From CBFHND01 sp965657085 (GTDB taxonomy: Bacteria > Pseudomonadota > Alphaproteobacteria > Rhodobacterales > Rhodobacteraceae): a stretch of 64,000 nt of DNA. Position numbers and translations under genes: made by a program. The notes under the pieces were generated by a model. That model was not told the DNA's origin, searched no databases, and worked only from the letters and a program-made list of their open reading frames with translations. Positions 7,992 to 15,652 of this stretch are shown here, piece after piece; the first letter of the stretch is position 1; the number at the start of each line of letters is the position of its first letter. The stretch covers positions 62,001 to 126,000 of the forward strand of contig CBFHND010000008.1 of NCBI GenBank assembly GCA_965657085.1. Reading direction: 5' to 3'.

Positions 7992-9404
7992 TCAGAACTT
8001 TGAGCGGATTTCGAGCCCGACAGAGATTTCGTTGCTCTCGTAGCGGCTGACATTGCTGGAGCGTTGCCCGGCACGGACGCGCAAGGAAGGGGCAAATCCT
8101 GCGTAGTCATAGTCGGAAAAGAAAAACGTCACATCGGCATAGACCGAGTGATCCTGCCGCCCGCCCGGCACCTCGATGAAGCCGACGCGAAAGTCCGGAT
8201 AGTCGTTTTGTCCGAGGGTGAGTGACGCCGTGACGTCGGCCGGCCCCAAAGGTTTGCCAAAGCTGTAGGAGGCCCGAAGGCTGGTCGAGGACGTGCGGGT
8301 GTTGTCGTGGCCCGCATCGACGTCGGCCACCGAAAAGGATAGCCCCAATGTGTCGCCCGACCCCAGCTTGTGCGTCAGATGCGCACCGATCTGTGCCAGC
8401 GTCTGGTCCTGCGAGGCCAGGCGGCGTGTGCCGGTGGCATCCATGCGTGCGGAGCGGCGCTCTTCGAGCGACAAGCTGAAGCTCAGACGTGTGGAATCCG
8501 ACAGCTTCAGCTGTCTGCCTGCGCGCAGCTTGGCAAAGTCATAGTTTTCCTTGCCCCCGGACCACGACCGGCCCAATGAGGCCCCAAGCGTTGCCGTGTT
8601 TCCCTTGGCCCCCAACCGGAAAAACCGATCCACCGAAACGTCTGCATAGGTGCTCCACAGGTCGCCGTTGTCTACGTCAGGTGCCAAAGCCTTTGCCTCG
8701 GACGACAGCCAGACGCGGCGATGGTAGACCCGGGTCCCGACCGTGGTGGCACCCGTTTCGGAGCGTGCAATCCTGTAGCGCAAAGAGACATCGGCCGTGG
8801 CCGTGACGCCGGAAAGAGCCTGCGCGCTGCCGCTCAGATAGCCAACCACCGGTACGCCGTCGATGATCTGCAAAGATGTGTCCGCGCCGCTGTTGACGTT
8901 GTTTGATGGCGCGACGCTGCCACGGATGTTGAAGCTGAAGGGGTTGATGGCACGCACGCGGGCGTAGTCATCGCTGATGTTCTTGACGTCCCGCGGGTCC
9001 TTGGTGTTTGTCGCTGCCCTGCGCAGCCACAGCTGGGTCAGGGTGGGGCGCTTGCCCTGCATGGCGGCGCGTGCCGCGAATTGGGCGGCGCGCAAGCGGG
9101 ACTTGGGGTCGTCACTGTTGCGATAGGCGCGGGCGGCAAACCGGCGCGCGGTGCGGTTGTCGCCCTTTTGTCCGGCGGCGGCGGCAATAATGAACTGCGC
9201 GCCTGCGTCGTTTGGATTGGCCTGAAGCAATCCATGCGCCAGTTGCACGGCAAGCTCTGTATCGCCGCGTGACAGGGCGTAATGGGCCAAGGCCCGCGCT
9301 TCTGAAAGCGTGATCTGCGCATTCTCTTGCGCCCGCACTTGCGAGATTGGGCCAATGGCAATGGCCAGTGCCAAGGCACCGGCCACCCAGGTCATACGCC
9401 GCAT
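7992..9404 (-). CDS. Slam-type outer-membrane protein (surface lipoprotein assembly modifier)
   Basis: This 470-residue protein has a signal peptide (cleavage likely after A25, VRA-Q). Residues about 34-130 are TPR-like (SEARALAHYALSRGDTELAV, then AQFIIAAAAGQKGDNRTARR). From about 150 to the end lies an outer-membrane beta-barrel with alternating aromatic strands, ending in the canonical C-terminal Phe (IRSKF). This TPR-plus-barrel layout is that of Slam (DUF560), the translocon that puts lipoproteins such as TbpB and fHbp on the cell surface. The gene starts 10 nt after the stop of a TbpB-like lipoprotein gene, its probable client. Assignment rests on architecture and context; barrel sequence is poorly conserved, so a generic porin-like protein is the alternative. 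Confidence 0.8.
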   Translation of the reverse strand: MRRMTWVAGALALAIAIGPISQVRAQENAQITLSEARALAHYALSRGDTELAVQLAHGLLQANPNDAGAQFIIAAAAGQKGDNRTARRFAARAYRNSDDPKSRLRAAQFAARAAMQGKRPTLTQLWLRRAATNTKDPRDVKNISDDYARVRAINPFSFNIRGSVAPSNNVNSGADTSLQIIDGVPVVGYLSGSAQALSGVTATADVSLRYRIARSETGATTVGTRVYHRRVWLSSEAKALAPDVDNGDLWSTYADVSVDRFFRLGAKGNTATLGASLGRSWSGGKENYDFAKLRAGRQLKLSDSTRLSFSLSLEERRSARMDATGTRRLASQDQTLAQIGAHLTHKLGSGDTLGLSFSVADVDAGHDNTRTSSTSLRASYSFGKPLGPADVTASLTLGQNDYPDFRVGFIEVPGGRQDHSVYADVTFFFSDYDYAGFAPSLRVRAGQRSSNVSRYESNEISVGLEIRSKF

Positions 9405-9414
9405 CAGGCCGCCC

Positions 9415-10359
9415 TTACGGGTTCACTTCGTCGCAGATGGCGGACGTTTCAACTGCAGTGCCGCACTTGCCCAGGACGAACACGCCATATTCCTCTTCGG
9501 CGTTGGTCCCGTCAATCAGGTGGTCGCTTACAAAGATCACACCGGCCACGGCTTCGGCATCTTCGCCGCCAAAAATTCCGCCATAGTCACCGCGATCGGT
9601 CCGGTCCCCGGTCAGTTCGACGTCCCCGAAAAAGCTACCGTCGCTTTCGATTGTGGTGGGCACCAGAGTCAGGTCCTCCACATCCAGAACCGTTCCGGAG
9701 GCTAGCGTGTCATCGCGCGCATCCAGCTGCCGGTCGTAAACCGACCCCGACAGGTTGTTGTCGCCAAAGTCCACGTTGATGAAAATCTTGCCCGTCACCT
9801 TGGCCGATTGTCCGGGCAGCAGTGAGTCATCAACACCGGGCGTCACGGGCAGCAGATCATCTCCGTCCCCCGCAATGTTGGTCAAACCCACGTAGTCGCC
9901 AGCATAGGAAACCAGACCTGTGTCCGCTGTTACCGCGGGCGGATCGTAGTTTCCGTCGCGCGCATAGGCCCCGCCACCATTGTAGTAAGTGAATTGCCCG
10001 CCGGTCACCGCGATGCCTGCGCGCGTACCATTGATGTCTTGCACATAGGCTGTGGTGTGTTGGTCAAGAGGATCGTCCTGGGCGGTAAAGGCCACATATC
10101 CCGGAACATCCAGTCCGGGCCGACGCCGGAACGTCGCCTCCACCGGATCAAGATCCCTGCTGACGCCTGTAACCGTCAACGTGCCAGCGGCAGCGTCGTA
10201 GGAAAAACTATCCAGATCGTTGGCCAGAGATGCTGGCACGGCGCCTACGCCGCCTGTGTCGTCAGCGTCCGTGGTTGTTGTCGTACTGGTAAATGGATTT
10301 CCATCGCCACACGCGGCGACCAACGCCAATACGGCGATGCCTGCATATAAACGGGTCAT
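9415..10359 (-). CDS. TbpB/fHbp-like surface lipoprotein, predicted Slam client
   Basis: This is a 314-residue lipoprotein. The signal peptide ends in a lipobox, LVAAC, with lipidated C17, followed by a Thr-rich tether (residues 24-30). The C-terminal third has the eight-strand barrel pattern of the transferrin-binding protein B / factor H-binding family: GKIFINVDFGDNNLSGSVYD, then GDYGGIFGGEDAEAVAGVIF (257-276). C299 and C309 bracket a short loop and probably form a disulphide. ATG 10359 is chosen because AAAGGTGG precedes it; an upstream frame to 10398 would bury the signal peptide. Ligand is unknown. In a free-living marine bacterium haem or another iron source is more plausible than host transferrin; that is inference. 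Confidence 0.8.
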   Translation of the reverse strand: MTRLYAGIAVLALVAACGDGNPFTSTTTTTDADDTGGVGAVPASLANDLDSFSYDAAAGTLTVTGVSRDLDPVEATFRRRPGLDVPGYVAFTAQDDPLDQHTTAYVQDINGTRAGIAVTGGQFTYYNGGGAYARDGNYDPPAVTADTGLVSYAGDYVGLTNIAGDGDDLLPVTPGVDDSLLPGQSAKVTGKIFINVDFGDNNLSGSVYDRQLDARDDTLASGTVLDVEDLTLVPTTIESDGSFFGDVELTGDRTDRGDYGGIFGGEDAEAVAGVIFVSDHLIDGTNAEEEYGVFVLGKCGTAVETSAICDEVNP

Positions 10360-10398
10360 TTGCGACCACCTTTGTTTGACTACTGCCTCGTTGGTCAA

Positions 10399-10427
10399 AG
10401 AATCGCGCGGTTTTGAATCAAAGTCAA
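10399..10427 (-). promoter_or_regulatory. candidate sigma-70 promoter of the lipoprotein/Slam unit
   Basis: On the minus strand TTGACT (10422-10427) and GATTCT (10399-10404) are separated by 17 nt, a reasonable -35/-10 pair. It lies 40-68 nt upstream of the chosen lipoprotein start. No Fur, Irr or RirA box is evident by eye. Confidence 0.4.
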
Positions 10428-10446
10428 CGAATCAGTTCAGGCGGAG

Positions 10447-10489
10447 CGTGAACCGTGTCTTGCGGGAAACCACGATATAGCGGTTCACG
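10447..10489. repeat. perfect 9-bp inverted repeat between the lipoprotein and thyX genes
   Basis: CGTGAACCG (10447-10455) and CGGTTCACG (10481-10489) are perfect complements separated by 25 nt. The stem can be lengthened by GGCGG/CCGCC flanks after a short mismatch. A TATATAA element follows at about 10502-10508, upstream of thyX. It may be an operator for one of the two divergent genes or a long stem-loop in a transcript. Confidence 0.5.
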
Positions 10490-10548
10490 GACCCGCCCCC
10501 GCTATATAAGGTGTAGACCTGAAGATTCTGTGCCAAAGGATTCGCGCC

Positions 10549-11454
10549 ATGCCCCTCAGCCCCGAACAGTCCGCCGAAATCGACGCGCAACGCAGCCAGC
10601 CTGCCAGCACGCTGCGCGCCACAGCGCCGGGGATGGAGGCGCATCTGTACCATGCGCGCCCTGTGCTTGATCACGGTTTTGTCCGGGTGATCGACTATAT
10701 GGGCGACGACGCCGCCATCTGCCAGGCCGCGCGGGTCAGCTATGGCAAGGGCACCAAATCGGTGCAGAACGATGAGGGGCTGATCCGTTACCTGATGCGC
10801 CACTGGCACTCGACCCCCTTCGAGATGTGCGAGATCAAGCTGCACGTGAAATTGCCCGTTTTCGTGGCGCGCCAGTGGATCCGGCACCGTACCGCCAACG
10901 TCAACGAATACTCGGCGCGTTATTCGATCCTCGACCGCGAATTCTACATCCCCGCGCCCGAACATCTGGCCGCGCAATCGGTGGTCAACAATCAGGGCCG
11001 GGGCGAAACGCTGGAGGGCGAAGAGGCCGCGCGTGTGCTGGAGATCCTCAAGGCCGACAGCAACCGGGCCTATGACCATTACGAGCAGATGATCTCGGAC
11101 GAGGAGCAATCGGGGCTGGCGCGGGAACTGGCGCGCATGAACCTGCCCGCGAACATCTATACGCAGTGGTACTGGAAGGTGGACCTGCACAACCTCTTCC
11201 ACTTCCTGCGCCTGCGCGCGGACGCCCACGCCCAATACGAGATCCGGGTCTATGCCGATGCGATCTGTGAAATGGTCAAGGATTGGGTACCGGCGGCGTA
11301 TAGCGCGTTCGAGGATTACCGGATGGGGGGGGCGCAACTCTCGGGCAAAGGCGTCGAGTGCATCCGCCGGATGCTGAAAGGCGAAGAGGTGACGCAGGAA
11401 ACCTCCGGTATGAGCAAAGGCGAATGGCGGGAGTTTATGGGGGTTGTTGGGTGA
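10549..11454 (+). CDS. thyX: FAD-dependent thymidylate synthase ThyX
   Basis: This 301-residue enzyme makes dTMP from dUMP using methylenetetrahydrofolate, NADPH and FAD. The family signature RHRTANVNEYSARYS (RHRxxNxNExSxRYS) is at residues 112-126, and RHWHSTPFE near residue 84 is a further conserved block. Length is on the long side for the family, as usual in alphaproteobacteria with an N-terminal extension. Its stop codon overlaps the GTG start of the next gene (GTGA), an unexpected partner. Confidence 0.95.
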   Translation: MPLSPEQSAEIDAQRSQPASTLRATAPGMEAHLYHARPVLDHGFVRVIDYMGDDAAICQAARVSYGKGTKSVQNDEGLIRYLMRHWHSTPFEMCEIKLHVKLPVFVARQWIRHRTANVNEYSARYSILDREFYIPAPEHLAAQSVVNNQGRGETLEGEEAARVLEILKADSNRAYDHYEQMISDEEQSGLARELARMNLPANIYTQWYWKVDLHNLFHFLRLRADAHAQYEIRVYADAICEMVKDWVPAAYSAFEDYRMGGAQLSGKGVECIRRMLKGEEVTQETSGMSKGEWREFMGVVG

Positions 11455-12236
11455 GACCACCTACGTCCGGGCAAGGTTTTGCGATAGTAATCGCAGTATC
11501 GATTTTACTCGGGATTGGAGGCTGGACCCTACTTAAACACTTCTTTTCAGACACTGCCTTTGATGCAGGGCTGGAAGGAGCAATTATCGGAGGTTTGATA
11601 TCGGGATCTTTCGCTCTGCTGGGCGTTGTTATGTCAAACGTGGCCAGTACACAGGCGGAAAAGACAGCGGACAAGAAGCGTAGAAAGGCTATTGCTCATT
11701 CCGTTTTCGTCAAATGCACTGCTGTCCAAGATCATTTGACAAAGTGTTACCGTCACTATCTTGATGGCTCTCCAGCTTTGAGTTTCAGGATTTGTGGCGT
11801 TGGGCAGTTTCGTAAGCCGCTCTTAGGACCTCCGTTCGAAATAGCCTTCTCGGACGCAGAGATGTCGCTTGGCTTGGCCGAAGGTGACATTGAATTGCAT
11901 AACGCAATAGAAACTTTTAGCCGGGTCAATCAAGCCCATTCGCATTTCAAAAATCTCTATGATGAAAAAATAATTGAAGTAGAAAAGGAAATGGCTAAGA
12001 ACGCAGTCGTGCAAGATGGAAAAGTACAGTCCAATGCGACGCTGTCCACCTATCAGGTCGCAATCCTCGAAAGCGTTTTTTCAGGTTATTGGTCATTTTT
12101 GTTGAGAGCATACCCAGAAGCCAGAGAGCAGCATCAAAACTTGGTTTCGATCCTAGAAAAGAGTTTTTCGACAAAAATCGAGTTTGAGTTTTCGGACGAT
12201 CCGCCACAAGCGCCCAACTTTGCTGATCGCGAATAG
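11451..12236 (+). CDS. hypothetical two-TM membrane protein, AT-rich
   Basis: This 261-residue protein starts at a GTG overlapping the thyX stop; an open extension inside thyX is not coding. Two hydrophobic segments, FAIVIAVSILLGIGGWTLL (about 9-27) and IIGGLISGSFALLGVVMSNV (about 43-62), are followed by a soluble domain of about 195 residues. This contains a charged helix (QAEKTADKKRRKAIAHS), several Cys residues and a long helical middle (HFKNLYDEKIIEVEKEMAKN). Base composition is clearly more AT-rich than its neighbours, with AAA, ATA and TTT codons that they avoid, suggesting recent acquisition. I recognise no family. Two-TM plus soluble domain layouts occur among stress and defence effectors, but nothing catalytic is visible. 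Confidence 0.7.
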   Translation: MRPPTSGQGFAIVIAVSILLGIGGWTLLKHFFSDTAFDAGLEGAIIGGLISGSFALLGVVMSNVASTQAEKTADKKRRKAIAHSVFVKCTAVQDHLTKCYRHYLDGSPALSFRICGVGQFRKPLLGPPFEIAFSDAEMSLGLAEGDIELHNAIETFSRVNQAHSHFKNLYDEKIIEVEKEMAKNAVVQDGKVQSNATLSTYQVAILESVFSGYWSFLLRAYPEAREQHQNLVSILEKSFSTKIEFEFSDDPPQAPNFADRE

Positions 12237-12638
12237 GTTTTGATCACCCCGGTCCGTTTTTACAAATTGCAGAGTAAGCTACTGACCGAGCAGTGAAGGT
12301 CTCCAGCATAACGCCGGACCCGGGGCTCCGCCCGTGGATTGCCTCAAACGATCCCCCGGATCATTTGTCGCTGTGCGAACCGGCAACCACCCCACCCGGG
12401 CCGGCGCTTCGTCACCGCCATCACTCAGCCCGACCAAACTCGCTGACATCTCAACCATAAATCGCGCAGCAGTACCGTTGCTGCGCCAACCCGCGGCCCT
12501 CTCATGCCTTGCTGCGCAAGGCACTGCCGGGTACGCGGCAAGGCCGCTGATCCGGCGCTGGCACGGTTTGGACCTGCCGGGCAGGATAACGCCCCGACCC
12601 TCTGGCCCCCGGCGCTCCCGCGTGTCTAGACTGTCCGC
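12237..12638. other. gene-free stretch of about 400 bp
   Basis: Between the AT-rich orphan and the P450 gene I see no credible gene. A frame of about 100 codons runs on the plus strand from 12334 into the P450 start, but it is Pro/Ser/Arg-rich with no ribosome binding site. The sequence returns to high GC at about 12310 and contains short GC-rich palindromes such as GATCCCCCGGATC (12351-12363). It may be decayed DNA at an insertion point. Confidence 0.5.
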
Positions 12639-13817
12639 ATGATCGACCTTGCCAACCTGCCGCCGGATTTTCACGCCGATCCCTTCCGCCACTATGACGC
12701 CCTGCTGCGGGATGCCCCCATCTGTCCGCAGCCCGATGGCTCTGTCATCCTGTCGCGCCACGCGGACCTCACCCGCGTCTACAAGGACACCGCCACCTTC
12801 ACCTCGGACAAGCGCGCGGCCTTTGCGCCCAAGTTCGGCCCCGGCACGCCGCTGTTCGAACATCACACCACATCGCTGGTCTTCAACGATCCGCCCCTGC
12901 ACACCCGCGTGCGGCGGATCATGACGGCGGCCCTGGCCCCGCGCGCGCTGGCCAGCCTTGAGCCCGGATTGATCGCCACGGTTGACCAACTGCTGGACGA
13001 CATGCCCGCCACCCCTGACCTGATCGAGGATTTCGCGGCCACCATTCCGATCCAGATCATCGGCAACCTGCTGGACATCCCCATGGCCGAACGCGCGCCG
13101 CTGCGCGACTGGTCGCTGGCGATCCTCGGCGCGTTGGAGCCGACGTTGGACGCAGATCAGCTGGCGCGGGGGCACCGTGCCGTGTCGGAGTTCAAGACCT
13201 ATCTGCAAGACCTGATCGCCCGCCGCACCGCGCATCCGGGTGATCCGGAAACCGATGTGCTGACCCGGCTGATCGAAGGGGACGCCGATGGCACCCTGAC
13301 CGAGATCGAGTTGATCCAGAACTGCATCTTCATTCTCAACGCGGGCCACGAGACCACCACGAACCTGATCGGCAGCGGACTGGCCTTGGTGCACGATCAC
13401 CCTGACCAGAAGGCGCGGCTAATGGACGATCCCACCCTGATCGCGCCTTGTGTCGAAGAGGTCTTGCGCTGCGCCTCGCCCAACCAGTTTGGCAACCGCA
13501 CAGCCGCAACCGATTGCGAGATCGCAGGCCATGCCATCGCAAGGGGGACCAACCTGCACCTGTGCATCGGGGCGGCCAATCGCGACCCTGAGGTTTTTGC
13601 AGACCCGGGAAGGTTCGACATCACGCGCACGCCCAACCGGCATCTGGCCTTTGCGGGCGGGCCGCATGTGTGCGTGGGCCTGACGCTGGCGCGGATGGAG
13701 GGGCGCATTGCGCTTGCGCGTTTCTTGCGGCGTTACGGGAACTACCGGATCACCGAACGCATCCAGGGCGGGCGCGTCCGGTTTCGGGGGTATTCCAGCC
13801 TGAAGGCCACATTCTAG
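12639..13817 (+). CDS. cytochrome P450 (bacterial class)
   Basis: This 392-residue soluble P450 shows all core motifs: oxygen-activating AGHETT at residues 235-240, ExxR at E274-R277 (EEVLRCASP), and the haem-binding loop FAGGPHVCVG with thiolate ligand C345. There is no membrane anchor, as expected for bacterial enzymes. No ferredoxin or ferredoxin reductase gene is adjacent, so electron donors must come from elsewhere. The 3' end overlaps a small convergent gene by 4 nt. The substrate cannot be predicted from sequence. Confidence 0.93.
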   Translation: MIDLANLPPDFHADPFRHYDALLRDAPICPQPDGSVILSRHADLTRVYKDTATFTSDKRAAFAPKFGPGTPLFEHHTTSLVFNDPPLHTRVRRIMTAALAPRALASLEPGLIATVDQLLDDMPATPDLIEDFAATIPIQIIGNLLDIPMAERAPLRDWSLAILGALEPTLDADQLARGHRAVSEFKTYLQDLIARRTAHPGDPETDVLTRLIEGDADGTLTEIELIQNCIFILNAGHETTTNLIGSGLALVHDHPDQKARLMDDPTLIAPCVEEVLRCASPNQFGNRTAATDCEIAGHAIARGTNLHLCIGAANRDPEVFADPGRFDITRTPNRHLAFAGGPHVCVGLTLARMEGRIALARFLRRYGNYRITERIQGGRVRFRGYSSLKATF

Positions 13818-14044
13818 CCTGCGGACCGCTGCCGGATCTGCGCGACCATCGCGGGGTTCGCCTGCTCCCATGCCTTGAACCGCAAATAGGCGTCGACATT
13901 TGTATCCTGTGGTTCGGAGAAGTGGGATTTTACGGCGGTGTAATGGTCCATGCAGGCGGCCACTTCGGCAGATGACAGCGGGCGTTGCGCCGCGATCTGG
14001 TCACAGGCGTAATAGAGCGAAAGAAGGCGCAAGAGTTCGGTCAT
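13814..14044 (-). CDS. small conserved hypothetical protein, 76 aa
   Basis: This 76-residue, mostly helical soluble protein includes LLRLLSLYYACDQIAAQRPL and VDAYLRFKAWEQANPAMV. It converges on the P450 gene with a 4-nt overlap (13814-13817), and codon use is like that of the neighbouring genes. I do not recognise the family. No signal peptide or membrane segment is present. Confidence 0.6.
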   Translation of the reverse strand: MTELLRLLSLYYACDQIAAQRPLSSAEVAACMDHYTAVKSHFSEPQDTNVDAYLRFKAWEQANPAMVAQIRQRSAG

Positions 14045-14137
14045 GGCCGATATCCTTTTTTCTGACGCCCAGAGCCTTGCACAAATTCACGACAGTCTGG
14101 TTAACGCGCCGACCGCCTGCGGGGGCCCCAGACAGAA

Positions 14138-14176
14138 AAGAACTGGACTTGAAGGGCGACAAAAGGCACAGTTCTT
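14138..14176. repeat. inverted repeat upstream of the Cys-rich secreted peptide gene
   Basis: AAGAACTG (14138-14145) and CAGTTCTT (14169-14176) form a perfect 8-bp inverted repeat separated by 23 nt, 39-77 nt before the ATG at 14215. It could be an operator or a leader stem-loop. Confidence 0.45.
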
Positions 14177-14214
14177 CACGTATTTAGTAGCATTATCGGC
14201 GAGCGAGGGAAGAT

Positions 14215-14508
14215 ATGCGAATGAAAGCGATGTTTGCGACGGTTCTGGGTGGAACACTTTTGGTGGCGGCACCTGTTTTGGCGGACGGCCCACGGACCTA
14301 TGCGGTACACAGCAATGCCAACTACTGCCCAGCCGGTTTGCAGCCGATCACGATCAGCGGTGTCATCTGCTGCGGGACGCCCAACCAATCGGTAAGCTAC
14401 AACCAGATGCTGGCCCATGCCGCTCCGCGCAAGCACACGCCACGCAAGGTCTATAGCAATGCCCGCGCGGATTGCCCGGTCGGCACCAAGGGATGCACTT
14501 ACGACTGA
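14215..14508 (+). CDS. small secreted Cys-containing protein
   Basis: This 97-residue protein has a clear signal peptide (about residues 1-23, ending VLA-D). The mature part of about 74 residues has five cysteines, in NYCPAG, VICCGTP, ADCPVG and KGCTYD. YCPAGL and DCPVGT look like a repeated half-site. It may be a disulphide-rich periplasmic or extracellular peptide. I recognise no family. The gene stands alone, followed by a strong terminator, so it has its own transcript. Confidence 0.7.
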   Translation: MRMKAMFATVLGGTLLVAAPVLADGPRTYAVHSNANYCPAGLQPITISGVICCGTPNQSVSYNQMLAHAAPRKHTPRKVYSNARADCPVGTKGCTYD

Positions 14509-14527
14509 TCGGTTAAAAAGATCATGC

Positions 14528-14560
14528 AAAGGCCCGGCGGTTGCGTTCCGCCGGGCCTTT
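14528..14560. terminator. bidirectional rho-independent terminator
   Basis: AAAGGCCCGGCGG (14528-14540) and CCGCCGGGCCTTT (14548-14560) form a perfect 13-bp stem with a 7-nt loop, flanked by T-rich sequence on the plus strand. It lies between two converging genes and probably ends both transcripts. Confidence 0.9.
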
Positions 14561-14565
14561 GTTGT

Positions 14566-14772
14566 TTACAGCAATGCCAGATCGCCCGCCATTTGCCGGC
14601 CATCACGGCCTTCCGACAATTCAAAGCTGATCTTTTGATTGTCGGCCAAGCCGGTCAAGCCCGACCGCTCGACTGCTGAAATGTGAACGAAAACGTCCTT
14701 GCCGCCATCGTCGGGTGCAATGAACCCGTATCCTTTGGTGGTGTTGAACCACTTCACGGTGCCAGTTGGCAT
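14566..14772 (-). CDS. cold-shock domain protein, CspA family
   Basis: This 68-residue OB-fold protein contains both RNA-binding motifs: RNP1 as KGYGFIAPD (about residues 13-21) and RNP2 as DVFVHIS (about 26-32). Such proteins melt RNA secondary structure and act as RNA chaperones, often cold-inducible. The whole protein is one cold-shock domain of usual length. The 188 bp upstream to the ArsC-like gene presumably include a leader, but I could not identify a defined thermosensor fold by eye. Confidence 0.93.
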   Translation of the reverse strand: MPTGTVKWFNTTKGYGFIAPDDGGKDVFVHISAVERSGLTGLADNQKISFELSEGRDGRQMAGDLALL

Positions 14773-14960
14773 ATCCCGTGCCTCCTTTTGCCTTAATTTC
14801 CACCCGCGCGCGGGGTCTTGAATGCGCCGGCCCGCCCCTTTGAAGCGTACGAACGGCCCGACACAGGAAACAAGATTGATCGACCCCGCGAAAAATCAAG
14901 AAAAACTGGGTGCAAATGCGACAATGCGTCATTACCTATGGCGCAAAGTGAGGAAAAACC

Positions 14961-15281
14961 ATGCAGATTTACGGCCTTAAGACATGTGATACCTGCCGCA
15001 AAGCAATCAAGGCGTTGCCGCAGGCGAGCTTCGTGGACGTACGTGCCGAAGGCGTGCCAGCACCCGTGATGCAGGCCGCACAGGCGAAATTCGGGGACGC
15101 GCTGACCAACACGCGCTCGACAACGTGGCGCGGACTGGATGATGCTGCGCGCGCGCGCCCACAGCTTGATCTGCTGGCCGACAATCCGACATTGATGAAA
15201 CGGCCATTGATCGTGGACGGGGACAGCATGTACCTCGGCTGGGACAAGGCCACCCAAGCCACCCTCGTGACGGGAGACTGA
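14961..15281 (+). CDS. ArsC/Spx-family thioredoxin-fold protein
   Basis: This 106-residue protein opens with MQIYGLKTCDTCRKAIKALP, a thioredoxin-like strand followed by a CxxC motif (C9, C12). A central VDVRAEGV element and a C-terminal LMKRPLIVDGDSMYLGWDK complete the pattern of the YffB/Spx/ArsC-like family. The close relatives are the YffB-type reductase-like proteins rather than true arsenate reductases; no other ars gene is near. It lies 2 nt before the next gene, so the two are cotranscribed. Confidence 0.85.
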   Translation: MQIYGLKTCDTCRKAIKALPQASFVDVRAEGVPAPVMQAAQAKFGDALTNTRSTTWRGLDDAARARPQLDLLADNPTLMKRPLIVDGDSMYLGWDKATQATLVTGD

Positions 15282-15283
15282 CC

Positions 15284-15652
15284 ATGCGCAACGCGGCACT
15301 GACCCTTGGCGTGATCGCCGGATTGATCGCCATGATCGTAGGCTTTTTCAGCTATGGCTATACAGAAGCCATCGGGCGCTACGGCGAGATTGAGGGATTG
15401 GCCGAACAGCTGTCCAATCCGGGCCTTGTGCGCACCATGTCGATCCTTGCACCGATCCTTGCCCTTGCAGGCGGCGCGATGTCACGGGCGCGCGCGCTTT
15501 GGGGCGGTGTGATGATGCTGGCTTCGGCGGCGGGGATGCTGGTTGCCTTTGGCTGGACCGTGTTTACCATGTTCCCCATCGCCATGGCCGCGCTGGGCGG
15601 TCTGCTGGCCATCGCGGCGGGCAAGCCGGACGAACCCAAGGCGCATTTCTAG
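15284..15652 (+). CDS. small membrane protein of unknown function
   Basis: This 122-residue protein has three or four membrane segments: LGVIAGLIAMIVGFFSYGY (about 7-25), MSILAPILALAGGAM (about 53-67), LWGGVMMLASAAGMLVAF (about 73-90) and MFPIAMAALGGLLAIAAG (about 96-113). It begins 2 nt after the ArsC-like gene and its 3' end overlaps the convergent DoxX gene by 4 nt. I know no function. Confidence 0.75.
   Translation: MRNAALTLGVIAGLIAMIVGFFSYGYTEAIGRYGEIEGLAEQLSNPGLVRTMSILAPILALAGGAMSRARALWGGVMMLASAAGMLVAFGWTVFTMFPIAMAALGGLLAIAAGKPDEPKAHF

Noticed and set aside
10432..11460. Open frame antisense to thyX
   Set aside because: ThyX motifs on the other strand are unmistakable.
12334..12642. 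Possible small gene ahead of the P450 gene
   Set aside because: No ribosome binding site, Pro/Ser/Arg-rich, and it runs into the P450 start.
12279..13400. Open frame of over 370 codons antisense to the P450 gene
   Set aside because: It covers the P450 core in reverse, has no ribosome binding site or family motif.
14961..15281. Arsenate reductase call for the ArsC-like gene
   Set aside because: CxxC motif and lack of other ars genes favour the YffB/Spx branch.
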